Shown here: positions 42,537-55,168 of the stretch, piece by piece
Position numbering within the stretch: the first letter of the stretch is position 1
Layout of the letters: every line of letters starts with the position of its first letter
Assembly: GCF_002443255.2 (NCBI RefSeq)
Contig: NW_019211454.1
Span: 10,562,248-10,626,247 of the forward strand
Origin: Varroa destructor
Taxonomy: Eukaryota; Arthropoda; Arachnida; Mesostigmata; Varroidae
DNA length: 64,000 nucleotides
Direction of reading: 5' to 3'
Position numbers and translations under genes: made by a program
The notes under the pieces: model-generated
What the model saw: the letters and a program-made list of their open reading frames with translations, nothing else
The model's database searches: none
What the model was told of the DNA's origin: nothing

Positions 42537-44300
42537 CCCACATAAGAACTGCTATTAACTAGTGCTACGCCTTTTACTACCAATATGCGTTGTGAGTGGT
42601 AGATTATTAATCAAATATAGTGTTGCTATGATTATGTAAGGCCCTGTAAAATCGGCCAGACCCTTCGATAATCAGATGGATCTCTGTCGTGCTATTGTAT
42701 CTCTGATTGCGACAATAGCCGCCGCCGCAGCAGCAGCAGCATTTCGGATAGATCAAAGATAGCAACAGTGATGATGATAATGACGCACAAACGTCTTTTC
42801 AACGTTTTTCATTCTCTTCGTTGCTCGCGTACGGTCGTGCAGTTCACTCTGTGCTTGTCGCTGTCGTCACTCTCTTTACTCGTATTGTGTAACGGGTGGC
42901 TTCTTGTGCTTTTAAACAAGCATACAGTCGCTGTCGGTGCCGCTGACTTTGTCGTTCGGGCGGATCATGAACGTACGTACGTTAGACAGCAGCGCTATTA
43001 GCAATTACAAACGGTAACGGCGGCAGCTTTGATGCACGCACAGGTTCTCTCCGTGTGCAGTGACGTTAACGCTTAGTGATAATTCGACGGTGGGACGATG
43101 CTGATTGTCCGCCCAATTTCATGCACTGAACGAACAGAGCCCACACATTTGGGCTTGCACTACAACCGTCGCTACTGGCCAGACTATCATTGCGTTCTCT
43201 CTGATAGATTGGCCCATACATGTTCTCGGTGCTCTCCTTCTGCTTACATCACGTAAAGCTCTGACTGTACCGTACGGCGGCATTCGATACGACAGGCTAG
43301 AAGAAGACAACGACGATAACGAAGAAGAAAACAAATGCAAAAGGCACGCACGCCGAGACATACAAACGGCGAGAGATAGCAAGAAGGCGGAAGGACAGCG
43401 AAACTTTTGTTGCGTGGCGTCGCTGCTATTTCGGCCTGATACGTTTAGTATCAACCAGACAAACGAGCTTCAAACTTGAACTTGACTATCTAGAAGAGTA
43501 ACTACGAAGATGGTTATGATTACGACACCAGCAGTAACTGTATGTACATGTACGGATATCGAGAAGTTCACGATGTCAATACCGAACAGGATGATAACGA
43601 CGACAACGAAGCGAAGAGCGGGCAGTGAGACGATTTCTCTTCCGAAGGAAATGGTGGAAACCTAGTGTTGCTAAGGTTTGGCACAAGGCCAGTAGCATCA
43701 GGGGGAGCAAAGCGATGACACTTCTTTGGACGAGATATTGATCCACTAGTTCAATCCGGAGACCTAATGGTGTCACGTCCGTTATGTGTAGCAACCAAAT
43801 GATAATGTGCGCATATCACAAAGGACAACAGCAGCAATAATAAGCTTGAGCTACCGTGTGTTCCATTAACTCACTGAAGTCCACACAATACAGTATTTGG
43901 TAACGTGCAGCATTTGCGGCTGTACGATCCCTTGTTTCATGCAGGAGGCTCCGGTGAGCATTTTCCGCCATTCACCGAGCAGCGAACAGCTACGGTTACA
44001 GTTGTATAGTGCTGCTTTTCCATGTCTGTACGGTCTCAGTAGTCAGGGTTGCGTACACTCTCCGTTGATATATAGCTTAATACACAGCCTCTTCGAGTCA
44101 CTTTTTCTACACGTTGATGCTATGGGACGACGATAAGTGTCAATGCCGGGTGCCACTTTACTCCACCGCTTAACATCAGCCGTGGAGGATCGTGTAGCAT
44201 AGCACGAAATAGAGCGCTGTCAGTTGCCCGTATCCGGTGGGCTCGTCAGCGTCAACGCCATCACCGTGAACGTTGCCGTAATTCACCCATGAACTACCAC

Positions 44301-44302
<2 letters not shown>

Positions 44303-44335
<33 letters not shown>
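44303..44335 (+). repeat. (CCG)n microsatellite
   Basis: Eleven CCG units, preceded by CCACCA. A frame crossing it (poly-Arg from 44289) is a repeat translation and not a supported gene. Confidence 0.95.
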
Positions 44336-44336
<1 letters not shown>

Positions 44337-47086
44337 CAATCGCATCAAAAGTGGAGAAAATCGCAAAGGGGAGAGGGCGTCCAGCGGAGAGAGAAAGCGA
44401 GAGCTCTAACCGAGTGTGCTGGAAGCGTCACAACACCTCGCTATGTACCAGTCACCATAGACATGCCATTATCGATATGATTTTTATTATAGCAATAATA
44501 GTAGCTCTGGCCCCCGTGTTGGTCGGTAGATTTCGCTACGGTAGACTTCCGTGGCGAACGAGAAGCTCCGCGGCCGTGATACTGATGTTAAAGAGAAGAC
44601 TACTAAAGCAGCTGGAGGGAGAACCTTTGGACAGCCTCTTAATAATTACAGTAGCCGCAACACCAGAAGCAGCCGACGACGATAACAGTTCAGCTGATGG
44701 GCGGTGCTTGCTTATTCCTGCGCCGTTATCGAAGACCCCGACGTCCCCGTGTTGGAGCTAAAGTCAATGTGCCTTTACTATAGTTACTATGAAAAAGTGA
44801 GTTGGTAGAAGTATCGTGCCGAAGCAGATCTGTGAGGCGTATGTCAAAAGCCTATTGTTATAACAGATGATTTCAATGTGTTGAATCAATCAATATAATA
44901 CAACAAAAAGAACATCGTAACAACGTAATACCATCTTTTTGGGATAATTCATATTCGAGCGTGAAGGACACCTCTAGTTATCTCTATGTGCCTTAAGAAC
45001 AGTCAACGGTATTATAAAGACGAACTATGCCTCTTCGTGATGGAACCTATCCGATAAGCTGATTGGGGTCTGATCGTCACCCTGTATTACGTTGCAGGGA
45101 GATTTAGGCTGCACTTTTGGCTAATGGGCCTCAGAGCTTACAATCTGGCTGCAGTCGATATTGTTTGATGCAGGTTGCTATGGGCTTGTTCACAGACGAA
45201 ATGGGACGGTTTAGTGAAGTAGGTCCAAACAGGCATTGAAATGAAATGATTTCGTCAAACTTTAAACAGTTATTTTACAGCAGCATGAGTTATTGACCTT
45301 CGACAAATTCTATTATTTTCTATGATTTCTATAGATTCAAGCACAAAGTCACTGGTCTACGTATAACTTTATTATTACCGTTTTTCTATATATACCGCAT
45401 TACCGTTATTCGCACTTGCGGAAAACGACTTCACTGTTGTAGTCAGATCAGCTGGCATTAGTGGAACCTTGTATCGATGGAAGTTTGGCCAAAGAAACAA
45501 AATTGCGGGACGTCAGTGGCCAAGTTAGCTACGAAATTTATCGAGACTTGAGTAAAATATAGAGCTGGACATCTCTAGTAACCATTTTTATTAATCGGAC
45601 ATAAAATTATTGCCCGTCTGTTTTGTTATACCGTGTATCTTCGTACTGATCCATTTTGGTTTAAATGTGTATAAAGAATTTTAATATAATAACCCACTCT
45701 TTAAAATTTCAACAGTTGATCTCAATATTATTGTTATTATCGTGCCATGTTAATATTCACATTTTATTTGAAATAACTGCTTAGGGAAAACGGCTCGCTG
45801 TTATATTACCCATTCGTCGCCAGTAAATGGGTCGTCCTATTTGAAATCAGTAGTTTTTCTAAAAAATTTCGCGACACATCAACTTCAACGAACAGAAAAT
45901 ACACAGATATTTCAGACCATAAGGGATTTCTGGGCTTCTTTCTTTAATAACAGATGTAATACTCCAAGTGCCTACGACTTTAGCAGAAGTACTTATCGTA
46001 TATACAGTTAAGTTCTTTCTAATTGAACGACGTGGCGCACCCCGCACGGGTGACGTTGCAGTTTCATAGCCTTCTGAGAATAGTAATGCACTGCTTTATA
46101 GGAAGAGGACCGGTAAAAACAGACTAAGTGTATATAATAGTTCGTTTGCATACACAATGATTTCGTAAGTACAGCAAAGGAAATACCATATTAACGAACA
46201 ACGAGTTTTCTACATAACGACAAGGCAACGCCCTAGTCTTCAATCGCTACGTTCTAACGCGGCGCTAATCGGTGCCGTTGTGTGAAACAGAGCGCGTAAA
46301 CCGAAACGCCCTAGTCAGGTTAAGGTCCAACATCGCTCATCAGTGGCATGCAATGTTAGTCAAATGGGACTGCCAATAGGAAATTTACCATGTGACATAG
46401 TAGTTACCACGATCATTTGTGCTAATGTTTAACTAAACGTATTAAAGAGCTGCAAGTTACATACTGCATTTGAATGTTTGTTGTTTTAAAATATTTAGTG
46501 CGTTGATGTTTCATATTTATATTTTTATTAATTTTCGTTGTTTTATATTTAGGCACCTTCTCACGTTGGTCCTTCTTCGCTATTGTTCCTGTTACGTTAC
46601 GTGTTTTGTCTCTACCACTATTACACTGTTTCTCTTCGTCAACAGTTGCTATAATACTTTCATATTGCTATTTCTATATCGTCTTGTTTATTTCATTGTA
46701 TAGCTTCAGTAACAACGATTGCTTTAGTCTTTGACTTCATTCTATCGGTTTGCAGTTTAACGTGCGGTTCCATTTAGCGAACGCAGTTGTTGACCGCATC
46801 AAGATGTGCGTCTGCCGCACGTAAGTCCACGGTACGTAGGCACCGTACCTCACTACCTACTTTTCCTATCGACAGATAGCCTCGGTTCGAGAAGCTGTAA
46901 CGCCATCCTTTCGCAGCTGCGAACTTTTATTGATCTTAGCTCTTTTTTAAATCTAGTGTTCTTATTAAATCTGATTTACGGCAAGGATTAGGCCGTGAGC
47001 GACCTATACGTTGTTTATGTCGTTGGGGAACGAGGACAAACACGCATCAAAGCATCATTCAGTGGCGATGATAATTTTAGAAAGAG

Positions 47087-47127
47087 CTCTACTATAGTAT
47101 AGGCGACAAGCCTATACTATAGTAGAG
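47087..47127. repeat. perfect inverted repeat, 18-bp arms, 5-base loop
   Basis: The left arm 47087-47104 and right arm 47110-47127 are exact reverse complements with the loop GACAA (47105-47109). The outer flanks do not pair. It lies about 600 bases beyond the 3' end of the acidic ORF on the - strand, so it could also act as an RNA structure or termination/processing element of that locus. A replication fold-back is the simpler explanation. Confidence 0.93.
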
Positions 47128-47736
47128 GATTTCTGGCTGGGGACCTCTAAACAATTGTCAAAACTTTTATGTATCTTTATTTCTACACCGAACATGGCAC
47201 GTCTGTGTCAAGCCAGAAACGAACAAAACGGAACTGGGTGATTTTGCGTAGATTCAGCATGGGTCATTCAGCCCACTAAATTTCGATCAAATAAAAAGGC
47301 AAATTTGGAGACCTTAATAATGACAAGAACCAGCCCTTCCGACTGAATTATCCGCACACACACAGGATAATTTTCGAGAATTCCGTTGGGAAATTTTTCT
47401 GTAATAATACTGTTGATAGTGAGGTAATGTATATACGTTACAATTTCGTAGGCTTGCCAGTCTTCAATGGCTATTTAACGCGGGAATCGGACGTATTTGG
47501 TAAGCGCCAAGACGACTCGCTATCGCTAGTTGGTCACACGGGATAGACACCAGCTTCATTTAGCAATCAATAAAAACCCTGCAAATACACCACATTGAAG
47601 CCGTAAGCAGTAGCGACATGGCTACGCTCGAAATCGAGACATGAAAAAAGCTATTCAATATTTGTACTACCGTGTAAGCACTTGCATGTTTCGACCTATC
47701 AAGCGACCTTCGTGGTGCGTTTATTTGATGCCACAA

Positions 47737-48131
47737 CTATGGACCGATATAAGCTAAAAGACCTTCTTGATAGGACCTTTTTGACACAGGACCGAGACTA
47801 AGAAATTTGCTTGAAGCAGCTATTTCAAGCAAGAACAAACAATGAAAATTTGTTGCCATGTGCAAGCCAGGAACCGGTCCAATCGTGACCTTTCGTAAAA
47901 AGCCCAAGGTTGCCAAATGTATCTTTAGAAACCATTTGTATACTTCATCTGACAACAAAAACCGAATCCAGAGGATGTAGGTTTTGTTGTGAACGAATTC
48001 TACATCGCCATCAAGGCGGACAGCGTCGTTACCCAGAATGCTCATAGATTTTGTAAAGAGTTTCTGGGATGGAGACCAGAACGGGTTGGACGAGGCAGAA
48101 GAGGTAACCGTCGAATCACTAGACACATCAT
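47737..48131 (-). CDS. probable continuation of the acidic protein in a shifted frame
   Basis: Directly after the frame-change point the -1 frame reads DDVSSDSTVTSSASSNPFW and stays open for about 130 codons to a stop at 47737. Its first 50 or so residues match the acidic/Ser-rich character of the upstream frame, so the join EEP-DDV looks like one broken protein. Explanations are a one-base deletion (pseudogene or assembly error), a -1 recoding event, or a very short intron ending at the pyrimidine-rich CCATCCCAG acceptor near 48066. The last is weaker because the phase-compatible donor (CTA|GTGATT) is poor. The rest of the frame is more hydrophobic and may already be non-coding. Confidence 0.4.
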
Positions 48132-48848
48132 CGGCTCTTCACCATTTGACGGTAGAAAATTCTGCGAGAGGTCTTCTCTATTAGGGTACCTATCCGACGA
48201 GTGTACAATGTCCTCAAATCGTCCCTCTAATGGCAAAGGCACAAGGTCTATAGGCGACTGCTCTCCTGCGAGTGTAGTGTTACCAACATCAGACTCCGAC
48301 TGGGACTCATCCTCTACAGTTTCACCATCGGATCCATATTGATGGGTATGTAAAAACCTCCAGCTTGGCGTCTCATTGTCGCGGGTTTGTCTGTAAAACC
48401 TGACATCACCGAGTATAGAATCGCCTTGGGTCCACTCTTGCTCTCGATGTTCTGGGCTGTGTATAGCGTCGTCCAACTCATGAACAGACTCCGCTCTGCC
48501 GTCGTCCCCATTAAGACCAACAACAGAATCTGCACCCATGTTCAAGCTCCAATTAAGCAAGTCAGCGATAACCGTCTCAACGGCTTGTTGATTTCTGCTC
48601 TCTTCTGACGGCTCATTTCGACCGCACTGTTGTTGATCAGCTTCCGGGCTTTCAATCCTATTAGAACGTCTCAGTTCAGCGGTCTCTGTGTCGAAGCCTT
48701 CGTAGTCACCGATATCCAGATCAAGCTCGAAGTGATCAAATGGGTTAATGAGAGCGCTTCCTGTCGAATTGCTACTGTCACCATCAGGAAATCTTGGACT
48801 CTCTGCTCCATTAAAATTGAACGGATCACGCAAGTCATTTTCCATCAT
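48132..48848 (-). CDS. acidic Ser/Asp/Glu-rich hypothetical protein, main frame
   Basis: This is the longest open frame in the window. From ATG-ATG (48848) it runs 239 codons to the apparent frame change at about 48132; in the same frame the DNA stays open to 48042. A frame this long is very unlikely by chance at this base composition. The product is hydrophilic and acidic, with an early NPFDHFELDLDIGDYEGFD stretch, many S/E/D/N residues, one amphipathic segment (AVETVIADLLNW) and no signal peptide. The last 30 or so codons of the uninterrupted frame turn Arg/Leu/Pro-rich, as expected when an S/D/T-rich frame is read out of register. A possible splice acceptor (CATTTCAG) lies upstream at about 48878, so an earlier exon may exist. 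I do not recognise the family; an intrinsically disordered region of a larger regulatory protein is plausible. Confidence 0.6.
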
Positions 48849-51232
48849 CAAAAGGGGCACGTTGCGTATTATTTTGTCTGAAATGATTCATGGGAACTAC
48901 TGAGTGACAACAGCACCCCATGACCACACCATGGCTTAAATGAAGCTGAATACCCTCCCTCGCCGAAATCGCTCCTCTCACTGGGGTCACGAAAATCTGT
49001 CTGCACTGGCGGAGTCTTTTGACAATGAGGGTCTAGGTGGCATAATCTGCTTCCTTGTTATCGCTTCATGATTCAACTAAGAGATTCGCTGAATGAAATT
49101 GCGAGACTTCAGAAGTAGTCGGTAGCTGAACGGGACGCGCGATGTGTGAAGGTTCTCGTAACTGCGATAGCTTACTTAGTCCGCCATTTGTGAAAAAGAA
49201 TCCTCCACATATTAATCAGCGACAACGCCTTGTATTATAAAATAGCTCTTTATAAAAAAAAATTATTGAGCTTACGATAGGAAGATGTTGGAACAAAATT
49301 TAGATGACTTTAAATTGTCTTTGAAATTCGTGTGATCGTGCAATGATGGCGTATTTGCCTTTTAAAGTTAAACAATCACCGTGATCTCATTTTGTGCCAG
49401 TGGAAACTATCTGTCCAATACAGTGCTTAACTGCACTAGTGGATGTAAAAAACTCGGCTTCACGAAATAAACTCGCTATCTCTATTTATTTTACAATGCT
49501 CATCATAGAGAAAGCGTTTGGCGCTAAGATACTAGCTCGGTGAAAACGCTAAGGAGGGCTTGAAGTCGCGCAGTTGATATTTTAATGCGGTTATCGATTT
49601 AACGCTTATGAAGCATGGCGTCAAGGACGTTATCATCAAGAACATTGGTAGACGGTAGAGCATTTGAAGCTTGAAAAACAACTGTATGGGTGCTCGGTCA
49701 GCTGAAATAAGAAGGTTCGTAACTTGTTTCTGTTATTCAGGGCACGTTTCAGCTATGAGATACGAGTAAAAGTTTCATTTGTATAGTAGAAAAGAGAATA
49801 AGCTTCCTGAAAAATATTATATTCAAGTCTTTTTACTAACCTTGGCAACATCTCCGTTCCGCACGATCTTCGAACAGATTTAGATAAACACAAACTTTTG
49901 CTTTTCCTCAAAAATTCACTTTGGAAAGCCATTCCAAACAATTGAAAAAATAGCTTTTAGATCGGCCATTTTCTATCAGTTAACAAATTTCATTGCATTG
50001 TTACAGATTCTATGACATTATTTATTACAATAAAATACTCAATTCTGCAATGATAATGCTAAACGTATTTTATGTATGTGTTTTTTGAACGTTATTTTTA
50101 TAAAAGGAATTTAGAGATAAATATTCTATAAGGAATTATGAATGTTTCAGGCTATTTGCGCAAACGTATTCTTTCTATATGAGCAAAACAAACTAAACCC
50201 ACAGTGGAAAAATGGTTTTAATTGTTTCGTTAGTTTTATCAATTCAGCAACTGATTAGATAGAAGAAAAAGCTAAAAGTGAAATAATAATTCGTTATCTA
50301 TAATAATATTTTAGATGGCCGCACACATATTTACATCATTTTATCTATGGCACGGTCGATATATTCATTGATGCTAGCTTTAGATAGCTATTTCATTAAA
50401 TGTGATGATCACAACAATGCTAATATATAATTATCATGGAGATGGTATTGATATCAGAAGTAAGGCTGATTCAGTTGACAAAGCGATGGGATATCGTAGC
50501 AGGCTGCATTGTCCTCCAAGAGCGTCTGTACCTTTATCCAACAACAGCAGATGTTTTTGTGTGTAATAAAAATACGAGAACATAACATTATTAGGACTTA
50601 TTGTTTCTGAAGCCTCTGGGTGTTCGATGGCGAGGATGCTCGCAGAAAAATACTTCGACCGAGAGAAAGATGCGGGAGTTTTCCAAACAAAAATTCGAGA
50701 AACTCGTATATAAGTAATTGCACGGTTCGTTGGTTTCTTTTGCGAGATTTCACGCCGACCTGTTCTCTTCTATGAACAAATCATTTTCGCTATTGCTACA
50801 AAGAGGACTCTGCTAGATGCTGTTGCGGCGTAGAGTACGTGTTATTTAACGGCAACCGAAAGCTACTGCCAACTGATGACGGGATGGCTTTTTTTTTGGG
50901 GATTTATCAGTCTTATTAATCGATTGAATTATCATTACAAAATCAGTGTTTGGTGATGGCGTTAATTATGGGAAATGAATAACTGCTTAGCTGTGTGGGA
51001 ACGGGATGAGTACAGATGAAATCCGTCAGAAAGTGATATATAACATCGAAATCCACTTTGCAGGCTGGACTCTTGTTGATCAGTTCATAGAGATCAAACT
51101 AAAGGATTCTGTTAAGTGAAGCATCATTCGGTCACATCGGTGCCTTTGAGGACAGGGTATGAAGTTTATCGAGATGATGCTTCGATATGGCAGTTTTGGT
51201 GCACTGTACTGTTTCTCCTCAGAAAGAAACAG

Positions 51233-51300
51233 CCTGAGTCCGTCGATGAAGCCGATCCTTTATTTACGCCTGAACAAGCAGGCTTCGGAGCGAGGCCGTG
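51233..51300 (+). mobile_element. possible relic of a non-LTR retrotransposon reverse transcriptase
   Basis: A short frame ends with LFTPEQAGFG. This resembles the P-E-Q-(A/S)-G-F-R segment before the catalytic palm in non-LTR (LINE) reverse transcriptases. The frame stops a few codons later, and a +1 frame continues with an Arg after the Phe, as in a decayed copy. No YADD box, endonuclease or second conserved segment was found, so the call rests on one motif. Confidence 0.2.
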
Positions 51301-53039
51301 ATGATGACCATTTATATTTCACGCATTTTAGGGCTAGGCGTTACGATTTTGATTTGTTCTGACGTATATAATGTGAGTGATGTACATTTCTACGTGATTT
51401 GGTACTGTTATCCGTTCGAGTTGTCACAGTCGGAACCCAACGATTGCAATCTGTTCGATAGAAGTGGCCGCTTGAGACTTCATAAAAAGAAACAAAGAAC
51501 GGTTTGCTAAAATAGCTCTAATCATTCTTCGTTGCATGTGACTTTCCGTACCACCTATCCTGTTGGGTGGCAGAAGAGTCATTGGGTGGAAGATCCTTTA
51601 ACCGCCCTATATTTGTCAAGTACCTTAATCATTAGTAGTTCGCAAGTTATGAATGACATACGTTTCAAAATTACCTTTCTAATTTCAATCCAACTCATGC
51701 TTTGTAATGGCTATTTTTAGGTAGGTCGCTTTAAGTTTAGCCAATTCCGCAACGGACCGATGCTGTAAAATGCAAGATAACATTATTATTCTATCTCACC
51801 CTTATTTTTTAACAAAAAAAAGACACAAATAGTACGGCTGGAAGGATCAGTCTCGCTGGATTTATACAATCTTAAATATTAAGGTAATACGGCAAAGTTC
51901 TAATGTTGCTATGTAGTGTGAGCTACGTCGAGTAAACGAATCAGATGGTGATAAGAAATTAACAAATACTATAGGATTTCGGAAATTGGCACATATGGCG
52001 TACACGAACAAAGTTCGAGCTTGAAAGGCCGTATCCACAATGCTATTTGCTGCGTGTTTTTATCGGATTCAATCGACCGCACTATTCTCGTACGCGAGTA
52101 AGATTGCATCACAGTGGGAACAACACAACTATATCTATATATTTCTACTGTAGCCTTCATTCAATACTGGAGACTATGTAATTAAGCATGGCGAACTTGG
52201 TGAGCTGGATCATCTGATGCAACGTCCGCATACGACTTCAAACATTTCGTCGCCGACCAACTAACCCATTTATCTATCGATAACTTGAGATTGATTGTAT
52301 ATGGTGCTCGGTCTCGTTCATCTGAACTCATTTTCACGAGTTAATTTTTGCAGTTACCTATAGTAACAGTTCGAACGGGTTTGTAAACTTCATTGAAAAT
52401 AATGGGCTATCACAGAGCAGGATACAATCAAACTTAGATTATTTCTTTTGTGTACTTCGGTAAAGGAAATGATCTGCTCCGATACCTCCCGATATTTGCA
52501 AAATAAGTTGAAGCAAGCTTGTCGAAAATTGTGCCGCATTGTTTCAGCTATTGTGTTTCAGAAAATTGTTAAAAAAAAAAACTCGTAATCGTAGGAGATT
52601 AGCTAATTAATTGTTTGTTCTTTTCAACTAAACTTGAAACCCAAAAAGTTGGTAAACACTAGATTGCAGTTAGACGTTACTGTTCGGTAAAACTTACGTA
52701 TTCACGTGCATTCTTGTACAGCATATGACTAACTTGTTCGCATCTATGCTATTCTCGAAAAAAAAAACAAGCGCACTTTAGTTCTATTGACGCCAACTAA
52801 AACATTGATTTCGCTTCTACATTGAAAATCGATATTTTTTATGGTTAATCCCACAAACACCAATGCATTCGGCCACACGATACATATATCTGACTACGAT
52901 TATAGTACTAGCATTTACTGTTTATTCACTGTGATCAACAATTCTTAATTATTCTTCTATTCGGTTTTCAAAAACGTCTTCTTCTTTACCCAGCCCTCGA
53001 TAGTTCAATCCGTGTCTCGACATTTCGCGTCTCAGAGTT

Positions 53040-53560
53040 CCGTCGATTAACGCTCGCCGTGTCTTATTCCTCGGACGAGGCTTTGCAGGGTGAACGATGC
53101 CCACTGAGTCCAATGTACAGTATTTATTCAGCGCTCCTGACTGATTACCTGGTTCGAGTTGTCAGCTGCTATTGCCGTTTGCTTGTTTCGGAGAGGGCGG
53201 GCAGCCCGGACAGCCCTGCTGCGCTCCTGGAGCGAGTACTTCATTGAACGGCAGCAGAAGGCGCCGCAGTTCGTTGAGACGACACCCGACTGCGCGACGG
53301 CCTTTGGCATTAACTGCCCAAGGTAGATCCCCGCACGAAACCAGCCACTAGCTAAACTGACCAAGTAACAAGCTCGTAGATTCGCCAACACTCTTCTCAA
53401 TTCATCACGGCGCGTTTAGTTACCGTCGCTAGTGGCTCTGTATTGCTGGTGGCTAGCCAGAGAGCCGCTGTTGTCTTACTACGACCGCTGCGGTGAGCAC
53501 AGGGCTAAATGAGCAGCCGAGTGTACTCGAATAGGGCGGCGGAGCTCCAGTATATTAGAA
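53040..53560. promoter_or_regulatory. GC-richer block, possible promoter or 5' exon
   Basis: About 500 bases stand out from their AT-rich neighbours in GC and CpG content, with short open frames on both strands but no domain. The block lies about 3 kb upstream of the first roquin coding exon on the same strand, which would suit a promoter with a non-coding first exon. This is inference from composition and position only. Confidence 0.2.
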
Positions 53561-55134
53561 ACAAGTGTTTCCTTTGTGGTACATTATCTCTGGAACTAGT
53601 TACTCTGTAGAAGGTTGTAGGTCCTGCGACAAATCTGCAGGCTCCCAGGCCGAGCTTGCAGTGCCGTGTGTGCAATTTTGTTTAACTGTGTGCGTGTAGT
53701 TGTATCTGTATACAAATTAAATTGTAGGAGATTTCTTTGCGGGTGGGTGCACCGGCTTCTGTTCTTTCTAGTCTATTATCAGCGAAGTGACCCAAATCTG
53801 CTGTCGAGGAACTAATGATGAAAACGCCGTCGATTACGTGCATTTTACACAAATATAAATGCTATGGAAGCTAGTTTCAATAAAAACTAGTACGCGTACG
53901 ATACGCTAGTACTACTTGTATACGCCGATATGTGTCGATGGAGTGCCTGATAAATCAATGGCATTGTTACGTAGGTCAACGAGATTTCGTTGCTGGTCTT
54001 GTTGCTCGTGTTGTGCACCGCCACGAACAGTGGAACTTCGTCTCCTGCAATCGTGACCATGGTCGCCACCAATAGTCACCCCTTGCGCCAAAAAGGACCA
54101 TGGTGGTGAGCGCTTTGAGCCTGCTCATTAATTATCGCTGCTCTGAGGGTTTAAAGTACGGAGGAAAAAAGGACAAACTCTCCAGTGTTTCTCATATGAA
54201 TAGGTTGATAACGTGAGTGCTTGTCATAGTATCTCTAGAGTCAATAAGGTAAGTAAGCACGCAAAGCCCATTGGTGCAGTTGGAGCACGGAGCGAATGGA
54301 GTCGAATTGTGAAAATAACAAATGATATAATGAGCAGTTTGCAAGTATATGCAAATTATTATACCTGTGTGATAGTCTCTGTCAACGAGGAGGGTTAATC
54401 TTTCACAGATATTGCTAAAACAATCTGAGTCGTTACAGTAAAGCAGGTTTTTCTCTAAGTTTCACCCCATCTAAGAAAGCTTACTGGTCCTGACGCAGAA
54501 CGGCTGAATGATAAAAACAATGTGTTGTTCTTACTAGTCGATTGTTTACTATTACCGCTGTGCTATTTATTATGCCAGTGAAGGAATAGAAACTGATGGT
54601 CTGCTGATATTGTCATCTCTGAACAGATGACTATGCAATTACTAACAGTACGGTTGGCGTAACGGAACGAGTAAGTCATTGGCGTTGTTGTATACGTCTC
54701 ATGTCACTTTGTCAGATGTGAGAGCTAGTCCGCCTCACACTTCGGTAGCAAAGATGATCTGCCAGAGGAGGACGTAGCAATTAATTCCTAGAAAATAGTA
54801 CGGTTCATCGTAACGCCTTCGTTGTGTAGTTCTATGACCTAGCGTAATAAACGTTAAACGATATTCTGTCGACTGCTACTACGCGTAGATTAAAAATAAT
54901 AATTATTAAAAAAAAATCAATCGTCGCTGAACTAGGAATATTATGTTTGCTCCCAGTCGTCGGTTACAAGTTCTGCCTACTATGTCTAGCATTTTCTAGC
55001 GCACACGTGGATAAATGGTCGAACTAATCCTTAGGCTAATTTTATATACTACCCATTAAATATTTGCCTTCGTTATTCGTCCTAGATACTGGCGTATTGA
55101 GCAGGTACAAATTTACTAAGTATATAGTAAATAT

Positions 55135-55168
55135 ACAGGCAAAGCCTAGTTTAGTAGGCTTTGCCTGT
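55135..55168. repeat. inverted repeat, 13-14-bp arms, short loop
   Basis: Arms 55135-55147 and 55156-55168 are exact reverse complements. One further A:T pair (55148 with 55155) closes the stem, leaving a 6-base loop. The neighbouring DNA is AT-rich. It is the shortest of the four striking inverted repeats but still unlikely by chance. Confidence 0.88.

Larger units (their letters stand above)
42400..47700. other. gene-free stretch, triplet-repeat rich at its start
   Basis: From about 42.4 to 44.8 kb the DNA is more GC-rich and carries CGA, GCA and CCG trinucleotide repeats, with several overlapping open frames of 70-136 codons. These start at TTG or GTG or depend on repeats and show no known domain. 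Such composition is common in 5' UTR or promoter regions, but no adjoining gene could be identified. From 44.8 to 47.7 kb it is AT-rich with nothing recognised except the 47.1 kb inverted repeat. Confidence 0.5.

Noticed and set aside
43105..43479. 124-codon frame with an acidic stretch, mirrored by a 111-codon frame on the other strand
   Set aside because: It starts at TTG and its charged segment comes from GAA/GAC-type repeats; both strands are open, which points to composition and not coding.
44351..44761. 136-codon frame with a hydrophobic segment
   Set aside because: It starts at GTG, follows a CCG repeat and has no homologue I recognise; the hydrophobic part is not enough to call a membrane protein.
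47989..48881. Several + strand frames of 73-117 codons
   Set aside because: They are antisense shadows of the acidic - strand ORF.
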